From positions 1-5,085 of the forward strand of contig JAICEV010000278.1 in assembly GCA_025923975.1 (NCBI GenBank): DNA of 5,085 nt. Reading direction: 5' to 3'. Source of the stretch: Propionibacteriaceae bacterium (GTDB taxonomy: Bacteria; Actinomycetota; Actinomycetes; Propionibacteriales; Propionibacteriaceae). The position numbers were made by a program, and so were the translations under genes. The notes under the pieces are model-generated. The model was not told the origin of the DNA. It saw nothing but the letters and a program-made list of their open reading frames with translations, and did not search any database. Positions 1 through 4,116 of the stretch are shown here, one piece after another; the first letter of the stretch is position 1, and each line of letters opens with the position of its first letter.

Positions 1-345
1 CCTCGATGTGCGCGCCGATCACCTCGCGCATCATTGGCCAGGCTTGTGACGCGGGCGCAGTGCCGCCCAGGCATGGGTAGAACCGATCAGCTGTGGAGCC
101 CGGCCGGTCAGTACGAGCCGGAATACTCCAGCCAGCAGCCGGAGGTGTATCACCGCCCCGCGCGGAGCATTTTCGTATCCACGACACACATCGCGGATGG
201 TGCCACCGGAGTCCCAATCGTCGGCCATGCCCCGCGTGGCATACCCGTAGAGGTGCTCAGCATCGGCGGCATGTGCCCGAAAGCGCTCCGCCAGGGTTTC
301 CCCGGCATCCCAGTGACTCGAAGATCTAGGCGCTGGAATGTCCAT
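1..345 (-). pseudogene. DUF2332-like protein, frameshifted, C-terminus beyond left edge
   Basis: The reading frame starts at ATG 345-343, whose A is the last base of the upstream gene's TGA (TGATG overlap), so it is the third gene of a minus-strand operon. The first ~85 residues (MDIPAPRSSSHWDAG..., LAERFRAHA, LYGYATRGMADD, LRLLAGVFRLVLTGRAP) look like the N-terminus of the DUF2332 family, which has no assigned function. In this frame the protein then reads QLIGSTHAWAALRP and stops at 31-33. One register away, from base 91 to the left edge, an open frame reads ADRFYPCLGGTAPASQAWP, then MMREVIGAHIE. This is what DUF2332 proteins carry next (GRAP-xxxx-FYP-xxGG, then AWP). A single missing base around 88-95, for example CAGGCT read as CAGCT, would restore one continuous protein. 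I see no slippery heptamer for programmed frameshifting. Either the gene is decayed or the assembly has an indel. The family assignment is from remembered motifs. Confidence 0.66.
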
Positions 346-971
346 CAGTCGCTTGCGAGTGCCCGACCTGCGAGCAACGCTCTGGTTTCCTCCCAACCCT
401 CCAGACCTGGGTCGAGCCGACTGACGTCAGCCGGCGCTCGCAGCCGGTGCCAGGCAGGCGAGAGGGTGCATCGGCTGCGACGTGGGGCGCTTGCACTCAG
501 CCGCGAGTACGGGTTGTCGTCCAGGTCGAACGCGTCGTCAGGGATCCACTCGGCCAGCGGCAGCGACACTCCGATTGCAGCGCAGCCGCTTCCGGCTCGC
601 TCCGGCGCGATCGCGATGTCCGTCCGGTGCAGGACCTTGAACAACTTGGCGAGCACGAGCCCCGGCAAGTCAGGCAGATCCGCAGGCAGCACTACTAGCT
701 CATCGGCGATCTCGCTCAGCTGCTGGGCCATGATCGGCACAGTGACATCGGTTGGCAGATGTAGAGCTCCCGGCCAGAGCATTTCGGATACCGAAGGAGG
801 GCCGGCGATGCCTGATGTGACCTCGATCAGGTCCGCCACGACCTCGTAGGAATCAAGGAGGCACGCAGCGGCAAAGGCTTCTGGCTCAATGCCGTCTGGC
901 GTCGCGCTTGAAGCGTCATAGCGAGCTAGCACTATTGCGACGCGGCGGCGAGCGCCTGACTCAGTCGACAT
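345..971 (-). CDS. conserved protein, CofC/DUF2064-like nucleotidyl- or glycosyltransferase fold
   Basis: This is a 208-residue protein. Its ATG (971-969) lies inside the last codons of the upstream metallopeptidase gene (11-nt overlap), and its TGA shares one base with the next ATG, so translation is probably coupled on both sides. The open frame extends upstream to 1127, but only as antisense or out-of-frame sequence within the neighbour. The layout suits a GT-A/nucleotidyltransferase fold. There is an N-terminal beta strand (VAIVLARYD, 11-19), an acidic strand-end motif VVLPADLPDLPG (93-104), a segment DIAIAPERAGSGCAAIG (118-134) and a C-terminal segment RLDPGLEGWEETRALL (185-200). In CofC (phospholactate guanylyltransferase) and DUF2064/TIGR04282 proteins, the equivalent motifs are an ADLP-type metal and nucleotide site, a PDRxGxG substrate loop and a D-x-D-TPEDL tail. 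The last is altered here to LDPGLEGW, and the N-terminal signature loop is not obvious. A nucleotide-sugar or NTP ligand is plausible, but the substrate is unknown. The CDS is near certain and the fold is moderately supported. Confidence 0.85.
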   Translation of the reverse strand: MSTESGARRRVAIVLARYDASSATPDGIEPEAFAAACLLDSYEVVADLIEVTSGIAGPPSVSEMLWPGALHLPTDVTVPIMAQQLSEIADELVVLPADLPDLPGLVLAKLFKVLHRTDIAIAPERAGSGCAAIGVSLPLAEWIPDDAFDLDDNPYSRLSASAPRRSRCTLSPAWHRLRAPADVSRLDPGLEGWEETRALLAGRALASD

Positions 972-1605
972 CAGAGGACTCAGCCTGCCGACCTTGGCCT
1001 GCGAGGTATCCCTCCAGGTAACCCTTGGCTTTCTCTGCCGCGGGATATCGGCTGACCAGGCTCCAGAAGCGAGCGGAATGGGTCGGCTCAACCAAGTGGG
1101 CCAGCTCGTGAAGCAGCACGTAGTCAACGACCCAGGCGGGCATGGGCTGCAGACGGTGAGACAGCCTGATGAGTCCAGTGCTCGGTGTGCATGAGCCCCA
1201 ACGCTGTTGCTGATTTGTCACCCAGGAAACAGCGGTCGGCTCAGGCATCTGGTTGACAATCGGCGTCAGGTAGGTAGCCGCGAGCTCGCGAGCCCGGGAG
1301 GCAAGCGCTTCGTCGCCACTGGGCGCGGATGTGCGCGCCTCTCGGGCGAGGACCTTCTTGACCATGTCCCGGACGAATGTCTGCTCGTCCGCCTTTGACA
1401 TGCGTTGCGGGATCAAGACGACGATGGTGTCCCGTTCCCGATAGGCCGTCACTGTCCGGGTACGACGACTGCTCCGCCGAACCTCGACTCGCGGGCTGTT
1501 GACGGCAGCGGACTGCGGCTTCTCGCTCCTGTTCGAGTGCGGCCTCCCGCGACCTTTCCTGACTTCCCCGCCTCGCTTCGGCAACGGCAGCGGTGGCTGA
1601 GTCAA
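961..1605 (-). CDS. M48-type/DUF45 (YgjP-like) zinc metallopeptidase
   Basis: With a TTG start at 1605-1603 this is a 214-residue cytoplasmic protein with no signal peptide or membrane segment. The zincin site is HELAH (residues 166-170) with a third ligand in HSARFW (His176). Upstream lies the family signature NQQQRWGSCT (131-140), then IRLSHRL. These are hallmarks of the DUF45/YgjP-like (SprT-related) metallopeptidases. Their substrates are not established. The conserved part begins at about residue 40 (VEVRRSSRRTRTVTAYRERD). Before it sits a low-complexity basic stretch (KRGGEVRKGRGRPHSNRSEK). I chose TTG 1605 because GGAAGGGG lies 5 nt upstream. An in-frame TTG at 1695 has no good ribosome site and falls inside a hairpin. 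It is the first gene of the left operon and overlaps the next by 11 nt. The stop is TGA at 961-963. Confidence 0.88.
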   Translation of the reverse strand: MTQPPLPLPKRGGEVRKGRGRPHSNRSEKPQSAAVNSPRVEVRRSSRRTRTVTAYRERDTIVVLIPQRMSKADEQTFVRDMVKKVLAREARTSAPSGDEALASRARELAATYLTPIVNQMPEPTAVSWVTNQQQRWGSCTPSTGLIRLSHRLQPMPAWVVDYVLLHELAHLVEPTHSARFWSLVSRYPAAEKAKGYLEGYLAGQGRQAESSDVD

Positions 1606-1610
1606 AATGT

Positions 1611-1618
1611 CCCCTTCC
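1611..1618 (-). promoter_or_regulatory. ribosome binding site deciding the TTG start of the metallopeptidase
   Basis: On the minus strand GGAAGGGG is followed by a 5-nt spacer (ACATT) and the TTG at 1605-1603. No other in-frame ATG, GTG or TTG upstream of the conserved domain has a comparable Shine-Dalgarno match, so this site supports the shorter protein. Confidence 0.5.
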
Positions 1619-1665
1619 GAGCCGACTGGCCATGAAACGGCTGCGAATACTTCAGCTAGAGACTT

Positions 1666-1691
1666 GGACGGTAGGAGACAACCTACCGTCC
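1666..1691 (-). promoter_or_regulatory. perfect 10-bp hairpin in the leader of the metallopeptidase operon
   Basis: GGACGGTAGG (1666-1675) and its exact reverse complement CCTACCGTCC (1682-1691) flank a 6-nt loop. On the minus strand this lies about 60 nt upstream of the TTG start and downstream of a TATA-like element, so it would sit in the 5' untranslated leader. No T-run follows on either strand, which argues against an intrinsic terminator. It could be an operator for a dimeric repressor, an RNA stabiliser or part of an attenuator. Confidence 0.5.
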
Positions 1692-1722
1692 TCAAAATCT
1701 GAATCAGTCCTTGAGACTGGCC

Positions 1723-1730
1723 TATATATA
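1723..1730 (-). promoter_or_regulatory. possible -10 element for the metallopeptidase operon
   Basis: The self-complementary TATATATA stands out in otherwise GC-rich DNA and is preceded on the minus strand by CTGAC, close to an extended -10. I could not find a good -35 at 16-18 nt (the nearest is TGGTCT-like). If used, the transcript would start near 1715 and carry about a 110-nt leader including the hairpin at 1666-1691. The element is symmetric, so the strand is inferred from the gene layout. Confidence 0.3.
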
Positions 1731-1753
1731 GTCAGACAAAGTAGAGCAGACCA

Positions 1754-1873
1754 CTGGTTTAAGAGGTTTCCACACAGCCCACGCCTAGCCTCTGGCGGAG
1801 GACGAGTGTGGTCCACAAACCAGGGGTGAGCGGTGCACATCGTTTCCACATGGTTGTCCACATTTGGTGGAAA
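1754..1873. promoter_or_regulatory. cluster of DnaA-box-like 9-mers with dyad symmetry
   Basis: TTGTCCACA at 1854-1862 exactly matches the DnaA box preferred in high-GC actinobacteria such as Streptomyces. Near matches on the same strand are TGGTCCACA (1809-1817, one mismatch) and GTTTCCACA (1766-1774 and 1842-1850, two mismatches). A weaker one, TTTCCACCA, is on the opposite strand (1865-1873). The boxes sit in nested inverted repeats: CTGGTTT (1754-1760) with AAACCAG (1817-1823), CCACAC (1770-1775) with GTGTGG (1806-1811), and TTTCCAC (1843-1849) with GTGGAAA (1867-1873). No dnaA, dnaN, rnpA or parAB is visible, so I do not call this oriC. It could be a secondary DnaA-binding locus or the operator of another regulator. 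Confidence 0.4.
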
Positions 1874-1892
1874 TCGGCTTTTTCAGAACCGT

Positions 1893-1921
1893 TTGACGGG
1901 GCGCGTGCCTGCCTATAGCGT
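1893..1921 (+). promoter_or_regulatory. sigma-70-type promoter of the candidate small RNA
   Basis: A -35 element TTGACG (1893-1898) is separated by exactly 17 nt from TAGCGT (1916-1921), which fits the actinobacterial TAnnnT -10 pattern. Transcription would start around 1928, at the first bases of the left arm of the 13-bp stem. An overlapping TATAGC (1914-1919) gives a 15-nt spacer and is less likely. Confidence 0.55.
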
Positions 1922-1927
1922 TCCGAG

Positions 1928-2008
1928 CACGAAACCTCCAGATGGTCGGCACGCTCGCAGGGGAAGGCTAGCGATCCCGATGTCCCTGGAGGTTTCGTCC
2001 TTTTTCTT
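1928..2008 (+). ncRNA. candidate rod-shaped small RNA with terminator-like closing stem
   Basis: ACGAAACCTCCAG (1929-1941) pairs perfectly with CTGGAGGTTTCGT (1986-1998), closing a 44-nt interior. The interior can extend the rod: TCGG (1946-1949) with CCGA (1977-1980), then CGCTCGC (1952-1958) with GCTAGCG (1967-1973, one mismatch) around an AGGGGAAG loop. Directly after the closing stem comes CCTTTTTCTT, as expected for an intrinsic terminator, and the promoter at 1893-1921 places the start at the first paired bases. An independent transcript of about 80 nt is therefore the simplest reading. I do not recognise a family: the SRP RNA tip (GGTCAGG/AGCAGCC) and the 6C RNA C-runs are absent. Alternatives are a long-loop terminator, a leader element of the gene at 2186, or a miniature inverted-repeat element. 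No protein-coding frame fits. Confidence 0.5.
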
Positions 2009-2185
2009 CCAGGGTCCGCCAGCGCCTGCCTCCCGCTCGCGTAGAGTTACGGGCGTCCAAGCGGAATGGCGTTTGTCGAGGTGACGGTCGCCCTGGGTCA
2101 CGTGGCCTGATGACGGTCAATGACGCATCGCGAGGTCCCGCAAGCTGTGAGCAGTGTGCGGACGAACATCGAGCAAGGAGAAGTC
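2009..2185 (+). other. intergenic remainder upstream of the zinc-ribbon gene
   Basis: This holds no credible gene. TAGAGT at 2042-2047 fits a TAnnnT -10 but lacks a -35. TGACGGTC occurs twice (2082-2089 and 2111-2118) and TGACG once more at 2120-2124, possibly a regulator site but too little to assign. The ribosome site of the next gene (AAGGAG, 2175-2180) closes the region. Together with 1606-2008 it forms the roughly 580-nt gap between the divergent gene blocks. Confidence 0.35.
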
Positions 2186-2344
2186 ATGGCGGAGACGTAC
2201 AGCGGCGAGTTCTACTGCGTGAAATGTAAGGCGAAGCGGGAGGCCTCCGGCGAAGTACACGTCAACGAAAAGGGCACCCGGATGGCGAAGGCCAAGTGCC
2301 CGGTGTGCGGCACGAACCTTAACCGCATCCTCGGTAGGGCCTAA
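2186..2344 (+). CDS. DUF5679 family small zinc-ribbon protein
   Basis: This is a 52-residue protein starting at ATG 2186 with a clear ribosome site, AAGGAG, 5 nt upstream. An in-frame ATG at 2120 has no such site and would add an unconserved extension. Two CxxC knuckles, YCVKCKAKR (10-18) and CPVCGTN (38-44), separated by a basic, hydrophilic segment, predict one zinc ribbon. The pattern MAETYSGEFYCVKCK...CPVCGT matches DUF5679, a very common short protein of Actinomycetota with no assigned function. It has no membrane segment. Zinc ribbons of this kind often bind nucleic acid or proteins, but nothing here decides which. It stands alone, ended by a hairpin at 2366-2397, although in other actinobacteria it is often found near the ThiF-like and ABC1 genes (recalled, not checked). 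Confidence 0.9.
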   Translation: MAETYSGEFYCVKCKAKREASGEVHVNEKGTRMAKAKCPVCGTNLNRILGRA

Positions 2345-2365
2345 CGCCGGAAGACAATGCACCTG

Positions 2366-2397
2366 ATCAGGGACGGTCGTCAGCGGCCGTCCCTGAT
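2366..2397 (+). terminator. hairpin terminator after the DUF5679 gene
   Basis: ATCAGGGACGG (2366-2376) and CCGTCCCTGAT (2387-2397) form a perfect 11-bp stem with a 10-nt loop, 21 nt after the stop codon. No T-run follows, a form of stem-only terminator frequent in actinobacteria. It separates the zinc-ribbon gene from the reductase gene. Confidence 0.65.
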
Positions 2398-2463
2398 ACA
2401 CGTCCGCGGCAGGCGGCGTACATCTGAACGAATGACTAGTTTGGCGTCCGGAGAGGAGCCGGT

Positions 2464-3057
2464 ATGCGTCAGGTGATCGTCAGCAACATCATGTCTCTGG
2501 ACGGCTACTACGAGGGACCGGGACGCAATGTCATGGTCCTGAACATGGACGAAGCTTTCGACGCATACAACCTCGAGCGGATCCGCGCCGCGGGCACTGT
2601 CTTACTGGGCCGAACCTCGTTCGAAGGATTCAGCTCCTACTGGCCCGGCATCGCCGATGCTCCCGCCGATCCCGGCAACCGTGCTCTCACTGCAGACAAC
2701 CGCGAGCTGAGCCGGATCTACAACTCCCTTCCCAAGGCGGTCGTTAGCGACACCTACACCGTGCCCGTCGACAATCCGTGGCACCAAGTGACCACCGTGA
2801 TTGGACGAGCCGATGTAGCGAACTGGCTATCGGCGGAAAGGGAGCGCGGAGAGGGGGACATCCTCGTCTTCGGCAGCCGAACAACCTGGAACGGTCTGCT
2901 CGCGCAGGGCCTCGTTGACGAGCTTCACCTGATGGTCGGCCCCTCCGCGCTAGGGGATGGGACGCCAATCTTCGAGGCTCCGGTTGACCTAACGCTGCTT
3001 GATGCTCGCCGATTCGACGGCTCCAACAACGTGCTGCTCCGCTACGCCGCGCGTTAA
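2464..3057 (+). CDS. dihydrofolate reductase-like (RibD C-terminal domain) family protein
   Basis: This 197-residue soluble protein spans a single DHFR/RibD-C fold domain. The start is ATG 2464 with GAGAGGAG ending 5 nt upstream. Family motifs in order are an opening strand with SLDGYYEGP (11-19) and GRTSFEGFSSYWP (49-61), the equivalent of GRxTYE..YW. Then come KAVVS (91-95), DNPWHQVTTVIG (103-114) and the nucleotide-binding region DILVFGSRTTWNGLLAQG (132-149) with LVDELHLMVGPSALGDGTPIF (150-170). The family binds NADPH and reduces small heterocycles in its characterised members. Most members of this branch, including this one, have no known substrate, and it should not be assumed to be the housekeeping FolA. 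It is isolated between the terminator at 2366-2397 and a 27-nt gap before the ThiF-like gene, with which it may share some read-through. Confidence 0.9.
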   Translation: MRQVIVSNIMSLDGYYEGPGRNVMVLNMDEAFDAYNLERIRAAGTVLLGRTSFEGFSSYWPGIADAPADPGNRALTADNRELSRIYNSLPKAVVSDTYTVPVDNPWHQVTTVIGRADVANWLSAERERGEGDILVFGSRTTWNGLLAQGLVDELHLMVGPSALGDGTPIFEAPVDLTLLDARRFDGSNNVLLRYAAR

Positions 3058-3092
3058 TTCAGTCAGCCGCCCCTTAATTCGGCTGTGGATAG
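3054..3092 (+). repeat. short direct and inverted repeats at the ThiF-like gene start
   Basis: TTAATTC occurs at 3054-3060 and again at 3074-3080. CAGCCG (3064-3069) and CGGCTG (3080-3085) form a 6-bp inverted repeat ending on the GTG start. CTATCCACA, one base from the classic DnaA box, reads on the minus strand at 3084-3092. No Shine-Dalgarno sequence precedes the GTG, so TTAATT (3074-3079) may be a -10 of a nearly leaderless transcript. All of this is weak. Confidence 0.25.
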
Positions 3093-4116
3093 CGCGTTGG
3101 CGTTGGCGCGCTGCCCTGAAACTAGCTCGGTGAGCCAGTTGACATCTCGAACCACGCCACAGACACCGCTCAACCATCCTCAATTGGTGCCGTACGCGCG
3201 AGTCCTTCAGCGCGCGAAGGACGAGGTCCAAGTCGGCATTGATCCCGACACCGCGCTGGTCTTTCGGGGGGAAGGCTTCAGCGCGTTGCTCACTCGGCTG
3301 GACGGCTCACAACCCACCAGCGGTATTCGCAACGCGGCTCGAGCGGCAGGACTTACGGCGCCGCAGGTGACATCGGCGCTTGACGCGCTTACCGCGGCTG
3401 GGCTGCTGACCGAGCGCGGCGAAGCGTCGTACAGCGAGGGCTTGGCAGCGTTACAGGTACGGCTGATCGGTGCGGGACCTGTGGGCTATCAGATCGCCCG
3501 AGTGCTCATCGCCAGCGGGCTAGGCACCCTGTACGTCTATGACGACGAGCCACCTGACCTATCGCTCTATCCCGTCGCTGGTGTGCTGGCCTCTCAAGCA
3601 GAGGCGCTGCGCTCCGCCTTCGCAGCGGCGGGCAGGACCATCTCCACCTTGAGTCATTGGTCCAAACCCGAAGCGGCACCGCTGGATCTCACCATCGTGG
3701 CCTGCGACCGCCCTGAGCTTGATCGAGTGATCACAGATCATCTGTCGCGCACCGATCAGCCGCATCTGGTGGTGCGCTGCTGGGGAAATGGAGTGAGTGT
3801 CGGGCCGCTCGTTCTTGCCGGCCAGACGTCGTGTCTGCGCTGCGCCGATTTGGCTCGCAGTGACGCCGATCCCCAATGGCCGGTGGTACTGAGCCAACTG
3901 TCCCGACTGCACATCGAGTCCCCGCCGGCGCTGCGTGCATGGGCAGCCTCAGTGGCAGCGACGCAGGCATTGGCATTCCTTCATGGAGAGCGCCCGGAGG
4001 CTGCCGGAGCGACTCTTGAGCTCAGCTGGCCCGATTTCGTGACACGATTGCGCCGCTGGCCAGCCCATCCCAGCTGTGGTTGCGGTTGGCTTAGCCATAC
4101 AGAATGGGGGCCATGA
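3085..4116 (+). CDS. orphan ThiF/E1-like, cyclodehydratase-related protein
   Basis: This is a 343-residue soluble protein. Residues 29-115 (LNHPQLVPYARVLQRAKDEVQVGIDP, then a helix-rich DALTAAGLL segment) resemble the N-terminal winged-helix part of azole-peptide cyclodehydratase (TOMM) E1-like proteins. Residues 124-260 are a Rossmann-type ThiF domain with VRLIGAGPVGYQIARVL (125-141) and the strand LYVYDDE (149-155). After LAGQTSCLRC come the zinc cysteines C250 and C253, paired with C331 and C333 near the C-terminus (HPSCGCGW). The usual E1 arginine motif (NLNRQ-like) after the acidic strand is absent, so adenylation activity is doubtful. No YcaO or precursor peptide is visible. The GTG start at 3085 lacks a ribosome site. 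GTG 3130 is an alternative, and homology only begins near residue 29. It overlaps the kinase gene by ATGA, so the two products probably act together. Function unknown. Confidence 0.85.
   Translation: MDSALALARCPETSSVSQLTSRTTPQTPLNHPQLVPYARVLQRAKDEVQVGIDPDTALVFRGEGFSALLTRLDGSQPTSGIRNAARAAGLTAPQVTSALDALTAAGLLTERGEASYSEGLAALQVRLIGAGPVGYQIARVLIASGLGTLYVYDDEPPDLSLYPVAGVLASQAEALRSAFAAAGRTISTLSHWSKPEAAPLDLTIVACDRPELDRVITDHLSRTDQPHLVVRCWGNGVSVGPLVLAGQTSCLRCADLARSDADPQWPVVLSQLSRLHIESPPALRAWAASVAATQALAFLHGERPEAAGATLELSWPDFVTRLRRWPAHPSCGCGWLSHTEWGP

Noticed and set aside
34..849. 271-residue open frame on the plus strand
   Set aside because: It lies opposite the DUF2332-like and transferase-like genes, has a composition typical of antisense frames in GC-rich DNA, shows no family motif and no ribosome site.
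972..1127. N-terminal extension of the 345-971 reading frame
   Set aside because: It overlaps the conserved zinc-site end of the metallopeptidase gene in another frame. The extension has no family-like sequence and the ATG at 971 gives a natural coupled start.
1606..1695. 30-residue extension of the metallopeptidase from TTG 1695
   Set aside because: It has a poor ribosome site (AAGGA 12 nt away) and its first codons overlap the 1666-1691 hairpin. The TTG at 1605 has a better site.
1754..1873. Chromosomal origin oriC
   Set aside because: There are DnaA-like boxes, but no dnaA, dnaN, rpmH or rnpA nearby and no AT-rich unwinding stretch of the expected size.
1928..2008. SRP RNA or 6C RNA
   Set aside because: The rod shape is similar, but the conserved SRP tip sequence and the C-rich loops of 6C RNA are missing.
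1593..2101. Several 60-85 residue open frames on both strands in the intergenic region
   Set aside because: They lack ribosome sites and recognisable motifs and run through the DnaA-like boxes and the 13-bp stem, so chance frames are more likely.
2117..2401. 94-residue minus-strand open frame
   Set aside because: It is the shadow of the DUF5679 gene and its terminator. The plus frame has paired CxxC motifs and a strong ribosome site.
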